The notes: generated from the letters alone by a model not told the origin. Numbered from the stretch's first letter, positions 23,301 through 35,286 are shown. The stretch is DNA of 64,000 nt from Hoplostethus atlanticus (GCA_034670405.1 JAXDDX010000014.1:1066501-1130500), one strand, 5' to 3'. A program made the numbers and translations.

Positions 23301-25317
23301 AGGAGGTGAAAATTGGTTTCCCCTATCTTACAGCACACATAGAGACCCAGCCCAGTTTCCTCTCTCCCTCCACAGACTCCTCTCTGACGATAACGTGCCC
23401 TGATAGTGGATATATGCACCCAGATTTATTTTCTATTTCCTGCCACAACTCCTTTTCCATTAAACTTCTTTTTTTAAATGTGTGTGCTTTATGGCTGTTT
23501 TCACGTGTGACATTCAGAAGTCAGAGCTCCGGCACCTGAAGAGGAGAAAGAAACATATAAAGAGGAAGGAGGGTAACATTTGCCATGCATGTACTAAAAT
23601 AGGGGAGTAGGTTCTTTGGAGGAGTGGACAGTTTACTCTAACAGCTGCTTTCTAATGCAAGCTAGAGAAAGAATGCAGGGAAAATCTGTCCATTGTCTCG
23701 GTTTCTTTGCCTCAGTTATTTTTAATCGCCACTTAGCATTATGCTACCACACTAATAGAGGACCCTTTGATGCAGTTCATACCAAGAGTTTCCCCTTTGC
23801 AATGTGTAATGCAAAATACAATGGCCACAATATATTGCTTCATCATCCCAGTGGACTTCATTTTGTATATTCTATTGCCTGTAATGAATGTAGCATCAAC
23901 ACAATAGTTGTTTTGTTGTCAAATGAGGCTTATCAAGGCTGCTGTGGAACTCAAAGTAGTCCTCTGTCTGTCCATTAAGATCTGGAATGAAGAAATAACA
24001 CACAGAATGTACACTACAGTGCGGTAAATATTTGATACTGCTGCAGCATGCCAGATGTAGAACATGGTACTAAGTGGCTCATAGACATGAGTGGATATAA
24101 CACCACTGCCCCTCGTTTGCCCTTATTTCCCCACTCCCGTCTAATCTTTAAAAAGCTGTGCCTCCGTCTGTCTTGTGACATGTGACCCCTCTACATGCTT
24201 GGTAGGGCGTTTCAGTGTCCCAGAAACCAGCCTCAGCTCTGTCCGAGGAACAATGAAGTTCCTTCACAGCCGCAGACTCTGGACCACGGTAGCCCAAGGC
24301 CATACATCACATGGAATCTTGCATGAATGGTGCATGTGTGTGTGTGTGTGTGCGTGCATGAATGTGTGAATCCTGGCTGTTGGTGATCTTCCCTTGACAC
24401 TCATAAGCCAACACCGCTCTCAGCTGTTCACCCATAGAGATCAGTGGCTGCCTTATTCTGGTCCATATCTTCACAGTAGGAAGGATGTGTGTGTACCCTT
24501 ATTAATAGGCCAGCCTCTGGGAGGATATACATAACCAGAGCAGGACAGAGGGGATTTGAAAGAACACATCAGGGGTCAAATTGGACTGATGAATATCTAA
24601 GACATATCCTTTGATCTTCTGTTTACTGTGATTTAGTAATGCACAGTTGGGGGCCATGCATTTCCTATGGACAGATAAGGTCATTATGGATTGGTAATGG
24701 ACATGTGGTTTGTGGATTCTGTTTCATTCTTTCATAATGCTTGGTATATTTTATCATCACAATAACATCACAGTTTTCTTACAGAATTATTGTCTACATT
24801 CTAATATGCAGTTTTGGTATTAGTATTATTTGTTCCACACACACACACACACACATAGACACACAATGTGTACTCTGCCCAGTCATATATTTTAAATATG
24901 TGATTATGATTGGACGCTCTGTAAAAGGCAGTTCTAGCCTGAATAGTTGAGACATCAGTGGCAGTCAGTGATCATCCACTGTAGTGGAAGATCTGTTATC
25001 CACATGTATCACAGAGACTTCTAATCCTCAAGGTGTTATTGAACTCCCAGGGCATCACAAAATTATTTTGTGGGATTTAAGGAATAGAATAAAATATATT
25101 TCTAATATACAGATATTTTATCCTCTTAATAATCTTTTAATAAGTTTTTATTGTGAAATAATGAATATTTGCAGCCTGTAGACTTCCTCCAATACTAATC
25201 AAGTGAAATAGCCAGAATTATATCAGAATTTTCCCCAGGGATCAATAAAGTAACATTTGGTGTCACAGTTTACTATTCAGATGGGTGCCTGCATCAGGGG
25301 GTCACAAGAAGGAATCC

Positions 25318-25319
<2 letters not shown>
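20390..25319 (+). other. pcdh9 intron, no gene recognised
   Basis: Intronic DNA with (TG)n at 24331-24352 and (CA)n at 24836-24855. A segment at about 21290-21740 reads on the minus strand like T-rich transposon-derived sequence, but it has no definable ends. Open frames here, the largest 120 codons at 23616-23978, show no domain features. Confidence 0.5.
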
Positions 25320-25359
<40 letters not shown>

Positions 25360-25378
25360 CGCGTGTGTGTGTGTGTGT
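25320..25378 (+). repeat. (GT)n microsatellite, about 59 bp
   Basis: GT dinucleotides with a short gcgtgcgcg interruption near 25354-25363. Alternating purine-pyrimidine throughout, with potential to form Z-DNA. Confidence 0.95.
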
Positions 25379-25394
25379 ATTGGGGGGGCACTGC

Positions 25395-25875
25395 CTTAAT
25401 TAAATAATTGACTGGAAAAACTCAGTCTTGCCAGCAAATGTACTGACATATTAAAAAAAATTGGAACTCATTGACTTGGAAAACGAGTCAAATTGTCAAT
25501 GAACCCTGAAGCCAAAAAGAAATGGCAACAAGTATTTGCTAATTAGATGAAGGCTTCCTCCATCATTCCTCATTGGGTAGATTATAACAACGCACAGGTT
25601 TGTGTTTAGTTTTTCAATTCCTTAGGCTTTACCAAATGCCAGCTCTAATTTTCGCAGAGGATCTAGTCTTGAAGGCCCTGGTAATATCAAGCACAAACAA
25701 TCAATCCCGGCCAATCTCTTGAGGCCTTAATGGACTTGGAAAGAATATTAAGAGGTTTTGTCTGCAGAGGAGCTTTCGGCCACAGCGGTCGTCCCTCAGC
25801 TAATTTGTGTTTGTGTGCCAAGGGAGGCCACACACTGGGACCGCTGTAACAGCCCCTCAGTTCCACTTTCTGAGG
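25395..25875 (+). other. candidate conserved non-coding element
   Basis: Unique, non-repetitive intronic sequence rich in homeodomain-type ATTA/TAAT cores (for example ccttaattaaataattg and gctaattagatgaagg), with no coding frame. Protocadherin introns of vertebrates are known to hold conserved enhancers. The call rests on composition only, not on an alignment. Confidence 0.25.
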
Positions 25876-27143
25876 AGATACTGGCATGCCAATAGACACA
25901 CACACGCATGCATGGACACACACACGCACATATGTACTCACAGATAGACAGACTGGGGTGGGGGTGTCATTTTGCATTTACAAAATCAAGTAAATGGGAG
26001 CACTGGTGTCAATATGTTTTGACTGTCGAAAGAAGGACGGCAAGGATTTTGGTCTTGTGTATTGGTATTAATGTTGGGCTTCCGTGACAAAGAAGAGATT
26101 TAGAGTGAGAGAGCGAAATCGAGAGAGGGTGGTATTTTGGGATGCCAAGCTGAATGTGGGGTAACCATGAGAATGGGACCAGTGCCCAATCCCTGGGTGG
26201 CACTCTGGTTGTAAATCTGCCTGTTGTTGCTACGCATTGCTAACGAAAACAAACACTGCCTTAAAAGAGTCATTGCATCTTAGCCCGACCATGATGTTCA
26301 GCATAAAAGATCAGCCTTCGGAAATCTAATTAAAATGGGCTATTGTGGTCCTCCCATCCTAGTTATTAGGGTTTAGGGAGAGTGTCTGTGTGTGGTGTTG
26401 GATGAGCAGCTTGGCTTAAGATTCTGACTTAGTACTAGTTTGACATTTGTTTTTTTTTCTTCCCCTGTTCTTCTCTATCTGTCAGTATTCATTTTCTGTC
26501 TCAGCTTGAGTGCAGGGAAGGAGCACAGGCTCTTCTTTACTTATGAGTGTTTTTGCCATCTGATGAGGCAGAATAAGCCTCCTGCCAACATTTTATTTTC
26601 TAATTTTCTCCTTGCTCTTGTTTTTCTGTCACTCTCCTCCGGCTTTTTCTTTCTTGATTTCTAATTTTCACAGATGCATTTATTTCTCCATTTCTTCCCT
26701 GCTACTCGACTCACTACATTCTCCTCCTGATTCTTCAATCTCTTGTCTTTTGCATCTATATTCCTTCCGATTTCTTTCTCAATCTGTTTCCCCATCTCAT
26801 TTATTTCTCAATTTTCATCACTTACCATCTGCCTTTTCCTTTCCTTCCCCGTTTGTTTTTTTCACATACAGCAGTCCAATGTGACAGTATTCTGTATTTG
26901 TTTCCCTTCTTATTTTCACAATCTACTTTGCTAAAGTGTACAATACTGTATGTACCTATCTGATTTTTACCACCTGGGTCTTCCCTCTAAGTGGCTGCTT
27001 AGCAGACTGCCAATTCAGAGTTGAGTTTAACCTCAGGAGGGGAAGGCTATTGCCAGAGAGGCAGATGGTCAGAGGAGGAGGCAAAAGATGCTGGGAAATT
27101 CATCCCTTAACCTCTAAAGCCCACTCTGTCATTCTCTCTCACT

Positions 27144-27145
<2 letters not shown>
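25876..27145 (+). other. pcdh9 intron, no gene recognised
   Basis: Includes a long pyrimidine-rich stretch at about 26440-26900, which produces several spurious leucine/serine-rich open frames. No gene is supported. Confidence 0.5.

Positions 27146-27180
<35 letters not shown>
27146..27180 (+). repeat. (AG)17 microsatellite
   Basis: Uninterrupted AG dinucleotides, preceded by a short CT-rich stretch (attctctctcactct) that could pair with it. The 211-codon frame crossing it (26936-27571) is an artefact of low complexity. Confidence 0.95.
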
Positions 27181-27187
<7 letters not shown>

Positions 27188-29620
27188 CAAAACAAGAGAG
27201 GCATGGAGGGTATGTGGGTGTCTTCACGGGGTGGCAGAAGCTCAGCAGTACAGTACTCCAGCATGTATGCTCAGAACCTACTTCACAACCTACCTGCATA
27301 TTTTAAAACCCTCATGCAATATTGCTTGTCAGTCTGCTGCTGCTTTCTGCTGTCGCTCTCACCAATTTTCTGCCTCATTGTCATTCACACACAATCTGTT
27401 TGTTTGGCTAACCTCCTGGTATTGAGACTATGTGAGCTGAGCTTCTTCTATCTGTGTGTATTCTGTGCTATCTTTTGTATTATCTATATTGCCGTGGTGA
27501 TTCACTCTTCTGTTAAAAATGCTAGAGGATGTCTTTACACGGCTCAAGGCTTACAGCTCCTTGAGGTTTAAAACTCCACAAACTAGTGAGACTGGAAAAA
27601 TAAAACTACCCTTGAGGTCTGACAATTGCACAATTGCTTTCTTCACGTTTGTTTTGGAAGATGTAGAATTGCTTTCAGAAATTCTGTGGAGATAACCTGT
27701 TCTCTTCTGTTAGGAAGATATATGCCCTTGCTTTCTCTAGCCTCCTAATTCCCAGTCCTATTTCACTGATTAAGGAAATTACTTATACCTGCTATGTGCA
27801 GATTGGAATCGAATGCTAATCAAGCTTTTGATCCATGAGGGTGACGCAAAAGAAAACCTCTTAAATGTACACTAAGGACATACAGCAAACTCTATGATAC
27901 ATATTTCCTTCTTATCATCAACATCAAACTGTTTCTAGTTAGCTTCTGTGATGCTAACTTATCTCTATGGGCTTACTACAAAGTTCATGATCAAACTAGG
28001 GCTGGAACAAATATGTGATGTGCCATTAACTTGTTGGATATTGTGATGGTGAAATGACATGCAATTTTGACCCTTCGCGTTCTCGCAGATTCACGTCTGG
28101 TGAACAGCCTGTGAATCTGCCCGGCTGACCAATAGAAATGTTGCTTTGGACGTGTTGACCCAGAAAATCCGACATGGAGGAGTCTCTAATCATGGCAGTG
28201 TCACATCAGCTAATTTTACACAACACTGCTCTAGCAGAGTACAAACATAAAGAAGAGATGCAGCCTGAGATTTATGTGCATAATGATTTAATAGATGTTT
28301 TGAAGTTGCCCAAGCGATGCTAGGTAAGTGGCATGCTAGCAGCTAGTAGCAAACTTGCTACCACTTTGCATCAAGCATAGCTTCACAGCCGAGTGGCAGC
28401 TAGTTAGTTATCAGCTACTAGCGATGGTGATGCTAGCTAGCAAGTGCCACTGTCCTGATGGAGCACTTAATTTAAAAGGTAGAAAAGTATTCCGACCGAC
28501 CTCTCAATAGCCACTAAGTAGATAACATATACCCTCATCAAATACCCGCCCTATCACATGACATATATTTGTTCATCTCAAAGAAAGTGAAAATAAATTA
28601 TGGGGCGAATTCAGATGTGACGGGGCCTGATATTGCAATATGTATATCGCACAAGTTATCGCATATCACAATGACAATTCAGTTATCCCAATGGCAGTGC
28701 TAATGTAAACCTGTAAATGTTTTAATGTTTTAAATGGCCACTACTTCTTTCACAACATAGTAACATTCAACAAGCCATAGTTTTATTATTCATTCCCTAG
28801 TTTAAGTGCAAGATGAATAATTTTGTAATTTTGCTGTTCCATAAGATGTTGAAAAAAACAAGTATTCTCAGGTCCGTAAGTGATTTGTAATGCTGTGCCA
28901 AAATAAAACAGACACGTTATTGCCCCCGTTGGTGAGCACAAGATTCCTGAATCTTAACACTACTATACTTATCCATTCGATGGTATTAGAAAAATGGCAG
29001 TATCTCTATTAGCTGTGCTTTTCTCCTCATGTTGGACTCCAGCAGAGTGCCTTTATGGTTTATAACAGTAACAGGACAGGATAGCAGGATGAGAGGCTCA
29101 TTATAACCCCACTGAGTGAAAATTAGTCCTTCTCTCTCAATAGTGCACTAGCATGTACTTCACTGGACAGTCCTACAAATCTGTTGTCATGATAATAGAC
29201 CTCTTCTGTGCAACTGGGGAGGCCATTTGCAGCTCTATAGGCCTTGGTCAGGCTGTGAATGTCTAGTGTGCAGTGTGTGTGGATTGGTGGCTAGTTGTTG
29301 CTGTGTGGGTGCATGCGGTTGTATGTGTGTGAGTGAGTGACAGTATTGCTTTAATAATAAAGCATTAATCACTTTGCCAACAGTAGAGCTGTAGGTAATT
29401 AAATGCAAAGCAACATGGGCAAGGGAGTCATGAATAATGTTACTCCATCCCCTGGTGTTGGTATGCAGTGCAAAATAAATACCAGTTGGCTACTGTATAC
29501 ATTATGAGGTTGGCCTTCTTCCCAAACAGAAATACTTTGTTTATTACAACTTTTGCCAATGGTAATTTCAAGCTGTACTGTATCTGCTCGCTACTGGTTC
29601 ATTGAGAGTCATTGTCAGTG
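27181..29620 (+). other. pcdh9 intron with possible hAT-like repeat
   Basis: At 28000-28700 a segment starting tagggctggaac and ending with gatattgcaatatgtatatcgc resembles the ends of common fish hAT-like non-autonomous repeats, but the ends do not pair cleanly. It holds a perfect 10-bp hairpin, gcagattcac (28085-28094) with gtgaatctgc (28111-28120). No gene is supported. Confidence 0.35.
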
Positions 29621-29625
29621 TATAT

Positions 29626-30569
29626 GTTACGGTAAATGTGGGAACTTTGATAAATGTGTACATTTCCCAAGGTAGATCTTGTAAATGTGTACATTTCCCG
29701 GTTAACGTGGGTGGAAAACGTGGGTAGTCACAGTAGCGAGGCTCTCTCACATTAACAGATTATTGGCCTGATGGAGTTATGTCTTTACAATAACATTTAA
29801 ATAATTTAATTGAGAGGCAAGCATGTTTTGACGTCAACATATTTTACACATGGATGGAAATGAATTGTGTAGGCTACTGCATCCACTATTGGACTAAAAT
29901 ATAAAATGTACAATAGTCAGGGGTCAATTAATTTATTGACAAAACTACATCTACGTTAAATACATATGTTGTCAACACAGTAACGTCTTATGTGACCCTT
30001 CCTCTTAGCACTTGCTAGCATTTGTTTTATTTTTTTATAAAAACAAAACTTTTAATATATTTTATATATATAAATTATATATCTTACTGCACTTTTACCT
30101 TAGCACTGGTTATGCTCCTAGATGTTTGTTTGATGAGCAGATGCACTTACGATTTCTGGTGACTAGTGGTTCTCTTTCTCTCTCTCTACCTACGTTGAAT
30201 TATTGTGAGTCGCTTTGGATAAAAGCATCTGCTAAATGACTATGTGTGAATGTAATGTAATGTCATAAAATCTGCCTACCAAAAGTAAAGAGACACGCCT
30301 TTGCCAGTTTTCCGATGTTGTAGCGTTACATGAATGAATCTCTCAGACCTCAGTTTACTACAGAAGCCAGTCCAAAGAGGTATTTTGTCCACGTGGTATG
30401 TCGTAGCCACAACAAAACGTAGGGACAGGACAGAGAGCCTTTTGCTACTGTGACGAGCGTATTCCACTTACATTAACCCGGGAAATGTACATATTCACCG
30501 TCCCACTGATAAATGTGTACATTTACTGGGAAATTTATACATTTACCAATTTCCCACATTTACCATAAC
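29626..30569. mobile_element. long-TIR DNA transposon with iterated termini (copy 1)
   Basis: The left end starts gttacggtaaatgtgggaa. The reverse complement of the right end starts gttatggtaaatgtgggaa. Similarity continues for roughly 120-150 bases in each arm, to the shared cacagtagc...ggctctct. Each arm holds spaced copies of a near-palindromic unit (aaatgtgtacatttccc at 29652-29668 and 29683-29699; related units at 30481-30530). Interior sequence at 29775-29960 and 30285-30470 matches a second copy at 54.84-55.41 kb. No transposase frame is present, so it is non-autonomous. A LINE/SINE tail has inserted in the middle. Confidence 0.75.
29990..30263 (+). repeat. UnaL2-type LINE/SINE 3' tail inserted in the long-TIR element
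   Basis: The segment ends gtgagtcgctttggataaaagcatctgctaaatgac followed by tgtaatgtaatgt. The core is a stem gcttt/aaagc (30212-30216 with 30222-30226) closing a GGATA loop at 30217-30221. This is the hallmark recognised by eel UnaL2-type reverse transcriptase, with the matching (TGTAA)n-like end at 30251-30263. The second copy of the host element at 55.06 kb lacks this block, which supports insertion. The 5' limit is approximate. It may be a truncated LINE or a tail-sharing SINE. Confidence 0.7.
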
Positions 30570-30697
30570 ATATATATTGTTGTAGCTATAATGTGGCACA
30601 AATGATCATGTTGCATAACAGAGTGTGCTTGTCAGTTGCTTATGGGACCATTTTGGGAAAAAAAAAGAAAAGATGCAGGTGAAAATATACTCATGTT

Positions 30698-31980
30698 CAG
30701 TGGCGCCCCCACCTGTACGCCAAATACGCACACTGCGTACACTAGCAGTGGCACAAGGCGGGCTGGCGGTTTTGATTTTAGCATATTGAAGGCAGTAGTG
30801 AGTGAATTAAGCGGAATTATAAGCGGAAGCGAAATAGCCTAAGTAGTAAATTGAAATGTCTAAAAAACAGAAAAGAAAGCAATATAGTATAATTGAACTT
30901 TTTAACGCAAAAAAACAAACAAACAAGCAGGCAGTCGAGCCTGAGTTAGCATTAGCAACAGCAGAGCCAGAGCATGCTGAGGCAGAGCCAGAGCACATGT
31001 CGTTGGACATAGGCACATATTGGATAGCAGACACATTGACCAGGAGCATGGAGAATCAGTGGAAGAGGGTGATGTTCATGCTAGCCCTTTGGTAAAACAC
31101 AGCCAAGCGTCCCTGCTGGATCTGAACGATATTGGCCTCGCCAATCCAGAGGACCTAAAAGTTGCGTCAAGCTGTCTTGACTGCTTCGGCGGAAAGGTCA
31201 TTCAGCTGCTTGAGACGTTTAAAGACATACCTGAGGAACAGTATGACAGAGACACGATAGACCGGATTGGCTCTAATGAGTATTCATAAAGACTTTGAAA
31301 TCGATACGGAGAGAGTTTTGAGGGAGTTTGACGCAACAGGGACCAGGAGAGTCAATCCTTCATTGTAAGGTAGGCTGAGATTCATTCTTTTAATCAGAGC
31401 GTAAACATGTAAAACCAGGGTTGGGTTACTGTTCTGGTGCACATAATGAGCTAGCGACCAAGAAACACATTTGCTTTAGTATTTATCTAATCAATGTTTA
31501 TTGTTTCTTTCAAAATGCGTTTAAAATCCTTGGATGCTAGCCCTCCGTCATTGGGTTCAGTGCTAGCAAGTCAGCTAGCTGGCATCTAAGTGATCTAAAA
31601 TACAAAGAAAACGTGTTTATAAAAAACACACGGCTGAGTTTATTAACTCAAAACTATGGCAAAATGAGAGCCAAATCATGTTTTGGCTGAAGCAGTCCTT
31701 TCCTACCATAAAGTAGGTTAAGTTACATAATAAGCTATGTTCAAATCAACCGATTTCTTTTCAAACGTGGCTTGTTTTGCAGTGCAGTCTTTGTCACACT
31801 ATCCCATTTTTGTCCTTTTCTGTCGTGCTCCAGGCGCTCTCATTCACTTCTGTTTACGTCAATAGGCCTATATGGTTCCTCTACGTTTGCCAAAAATGAG
31901 CTGCTGCCACTTGTAGGTTGTCCGTGGCACAACTTTTCTGAGTGTGCGTACCATGAACGAGAATCCTGCGGGCGCCCCTG
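30698..31980. mobile_element. non-autonomous hAT element with intact ends and target duplication
   Basis: The element begins cagtggcgcccccacc. The reverse complement of its right end begins caggggcgcccgcagg. It is flanked by a perfect 8-bp direct repeat, ctcatgtt, at 30690-30697 and 31981-31988. Imperfect short TIRs plus an 8-bp target duplication are diagnostic of the hAT superfamily. At 1,283 bp it is much shorter than an autonomous hAT and has only a broken N-terminal-type frame. Both outer boundaries are exact in this reading. Confidence 0.88.
30856..31289 (+). pseudogene. broken ORF remnant within the hAT element
   Basis: A frame from 30856 starts MSKKQKRKQYSIIELFNAKKQ, a basic N-terminus of the type seen at the start of many fish hAT transposases. 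It is followed by an Ala/Glu-rich stretch with repeated AEPEH units. Near 31020-31090 the likely reading shifts to another frame, which runs to 31289 and includes SLLDLNDIGLANPEDLKVAS. No zinc-finger BED, RNase-H-like or C-terminal hATC dimerisation region is visible. The family assignment rests mainly on the surrounding TIRs and target duplication. Confidence 0.5.
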
Positions 31981-31988
31981 CTCATGTT

Positions 31989-33402
31989 CATCCATAGTCA
32001 TAGTCCAATCACACTCTCAAATCCCTCCCATTACCCTGACCAATTATCAAGTGAATGCTAAATAATTTTCTGTGTCAAAAGACCCCTTTTCAAAATAGAC
32101 TAGTTTGCACAGTACTGGATGTTTAATTATTTTCAGTCTCAGAATGCTGGAATCCTGCAAAATAATACCTCAAAGTAATAATTTACATGTATTTCAACAC
32201 ATGTATTTAGGCCTACACATGATTGATTGTTATTCACAAGCCTGGGATTGGAATGGGGGAAATGTGCCCTCCCACATCTAGAGGAATCAAGACCAGATAC
32301 TTTTGGTCTTCTGAAACCAGGCTTGGGATGTATGACACTCTGGTCATTCAAGATCTATAGAAAGCAAGACTAGAAATGGAAATTTCTCTTTTGGTTTATC
32401 TCAGTTTACTCTGGCATAGTAGCAGTCACAAAGTTACTGACCCTGGGTATAGATTTTCAAAGGTGTTGTCTATCCATAGAGGCCAAGGTCAAGCATATAG
32501 AACTGATAGTTGTGGCGCTGTTCTTGATTTTTTTTCCAAGCGAACCCAGCCCCCAACCCCCTAGGATTTAAGAGGATTTAAAAAAAAAAAATTTGTAGTG
32601 CATACGTGTAGCCTAACGCTGATCCGTGTAAATGGATGTACACTTTCCATATAGACAATAAAATTACTTGGCAAAGCTAATCAGGACATTGGTACAATAG
32701 TGGGAATGGCAAGTTTATTTTCCACACACGAACAACAGGCCATTGTGAAAAGAAAATGCACAGTCTGCTAAAAATGCAAATATCAACTTAATTTCTTTAA
32801 ACCTTAGACCTACTCATTAGTGATGGGTATGGTTAATCCTATAATGGTTATTGGTCCATCCTCCAGAGGACCCCAGGCTTTGCTTGTGGCAACTTTTGCT
32901 TTGGTTGGCCTTATATTTGCAGGTTTACAGTTCTAATGAATTTGCTGTGCCTGTGTTAATTTGTATGCCCAAAATGAGTAAATACAGTTTTTGCACTGTG
33001 CCCATGTTAGTAGATTCAGACCCAAGTGTGGTTTTAGGCAGTCGTTGACAGATAGTTGTACTTAGCATTTTTGTTTAGTCCTGAGAACCTTCATGGTTTA
33101 AGTCACCCCTGTTAACGTCTTGAGGAGATACGCAGAGGGGCATTGTCAGACAGCAACTTTGACAGAGGAAATACAGTGATTTTTGTTTCACAATTGAAAA
33201 CCCATTATGGTTGTTAGGCTCTTTTAACTACAAGTGAGGTTTATAATTACCATCTGATAATTTCATACTTGTCAGCTATGTTAAACAAAGGACGGTGGTG
33301 TCATTACTTGACTCATGAATTCTTCTCTGTGGTTGCTGAATTCATGTTTCATAGCTGGCATTACAAGCTAACATGCTTTGGGTTTGGGACTAGGTATTTT
33401 AG
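31989..33402 (+). other. pcdh9 intron, nothing recognised
   Basis: AT-rich intron with a poly-A run at 32580-32590. No gene, RNA or bounded repeat is supported. Confidence 0.5.
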
Positions 33403-33730
33403 GTGAAAATAAACTTTCAGAAATATTAGAAAACCTAGTTCAAAAACAGCTCATTTAGCTGTTTAGACCATTTCTCAGGACTGTGTAGGCGTGTCAGATC
33501 AGGATTTGATTGACATCCTGACACGATTGATAGCTCCGCCCATGTCAAACTGTCAAGCTATTGCACCTGTTAGGGGGCGGGACAACTGACGTGCATTTTT
33601 TAATGATTGGATTAATGAATTCTCTGCGTCATAAATCTCAGAAATACCACGCCCAATTCAACCCCACTGTTCTGAACCCCCCCACTCATTTGAACTAGGT
33701 TTTGTAATATTTCTGAACGTTTATTTTCAC
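33403..33730. mobile_element. 328-bp MITE with 42-nt terminal inverted repeats
   Basis: 33403-33444 (starting gtgaaaataaactttcag) and the reverse complement of 33689-33730 (starting gtgaaaataaacgttcag) agree at 40 of 42 positions. Similarity stops abruptly outside both arms. The interior carries a GC-rich segment (gttagggggcgggac near 33569) and no coding capacity. The superfamily is not assigned and no clear target duplication is seen. Confidence 0.8.
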
Positions 33731-33816
33731 TCAGATTTTTGTGGATGCTTAATTAGACACTAAACTTTGATATCATATATTCATTTTTACTATTTCAAGC
33801 CAAGTTTCCTGGGGCT

Positions 33817-33861
33817 TTAAGTCCAGTTCTATGAGGTGTATATGCTGATAAGCAAGGCAAC
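33817..33861 (+). repeat. 45-bp dispersed direct repeat, copy 1
   Basis: The segment starting ttaagtccagttctatgagg matches 37946-37989 with a single one-base indel. Flanking sequences of the two copies do not match. Confidence 0.85.
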
Positions 33862-34279
33862 AAGTTATCTGTCACAAGCCAGGCATACGCTACTTCCAAA
33901 GGTGGCAAGGACACTCAAATCTAGATCTGCCTGTTGAAAAAAAAACAAAAAAAACGTGTGTGGCTCAGTGGCAATGTATGCTGGGATAGTCACCAGTCCC
34001 CCGTGACCCTGGATAGGAATAAGCGGGTTAACACAATTAATGAAAATAAAAACCCAAGAATCAAGCAAACTGTTCCATTCCTATCAAACACCATTCTACT
34101 GTCTATACTGAAGGAAACTGCAAAATACTTGCAAAAATACATTCTAAATAAGTTCTTGTTTACTTTGTCTTGATGTTGTTGACTGGCTATAGTGGAATTA
34201 ATGCCTGTGTCTGAGCTCTTCTTCTTAAACCCTTTAGGACTTCAGCTTGTTTGCTAGGAATATATTCATATTACAGTCA

Positions 34280-34560
34280 GTCCAAATGAATTGACTTTAG
34301 AAAATCCCACTGCAATTATACCCAATTCATAATTAATGCAGAGCAGACTGGGGACCTAATTTACACTTGCACATTGTCAGTTTCTCCGCATGTGCTTGTC
34401 ATTCTGCATAAGTGTAAACATGGTTTGCTTTGGAAAGAGGGTGGCATCTCCCCGCCATTACCTAGGCTCTGGGGAGCAGTGCACTGTGCCACACAATTAT
34501 GCCATTAGATGATAAAAACAAAGGCAATAATATGACTACCCAGTTGCTCCCAACAAGAGC
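34280..34560 (+). other. candidate conserved non-coding element
   Basis: Unique sequence with TAAT/ATTA cores and a SOX-like acaaagg (aattatgccattagatgat near 34495, followed by acaaaggcaataat). It is non-coding and free of simple repeats. Composition only; no alignment was available. Confidence 0.25.
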
Positions 34561-35244
34561 AGGTTTGTGCAGCCGTGTTAACAATAGCAAGTACCCTCTT
34601 ATTATGTTGTAGGCAGCGTTGTTTATTATTAAACATCCTCAGAAAATGACTGACACTTTGAGTTGATGGCAGAGAAAACAAAGACTTTATTCATCTGCAA
34701 GTCAGTTTTAGTGCTTGTGATTATAACGAGACCTGAATACATCCATACGTGTGTATACATGCATGTGTGCGAGTGTGTGTGTGTGTGAGCGCACATCCAT
34801 GCATGTGATTGTGTTGGCCTGACTGTGTGTGTATCATGTGTGCAAAGGAGTGTCTTCACCAGTCTTTTAAGAGTGTCACAGTGAGATAGTGTGTGGCTCT
34901 TGATCTTTGTTGTTTGTGCAGTGATGCTGTATTGTGCTGAGCTGTGCTGTGCTGCATAGAGTGGTATTTCTGATAGGGTTTGACGTGCTGCAGCTGATGT
35001 GCACAGACAGTGGGTGCTTTGGAAAACCACAGAGCATTAGTCCAATCACAGCACTGGCAGTCCGGCTGACATGCTGGATTTGTTATTCTCCTTTATTCTA
35101 GCTCTTACGTTCACTCATATCCTATCCAGGAGTCACCTCTGCTGGATCTATCTACTTCCGCTCAGTCACACATTTACACTTGGTCTCAACACAGTGTTAA
35201 GTCCAAAACTCTGGCACACTCAGACATATGCACTCAGACAGATT

Positions 35245-35246
<2 letters not shown>

Positions 35247-35284
<38 letters not shown>
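35247..35284 (+). repeat. (AC)19 microsatellite
   Basis: Uninterrupted AC dinucleotides; polarity is opposite to the long GT tract 0.5 kb downstream. Confidence 0.95.

Positions 35285-35286
<2 letters not shown>

Noticed and set aside
26936..27571. 211-codon open frame, one of the longest outside pcdh9
   Set aside because: It crosses an (AG)17 microsatellite that encodes an Arg/Glu run. The rest has no domain features, splice signals or coding-like composition.
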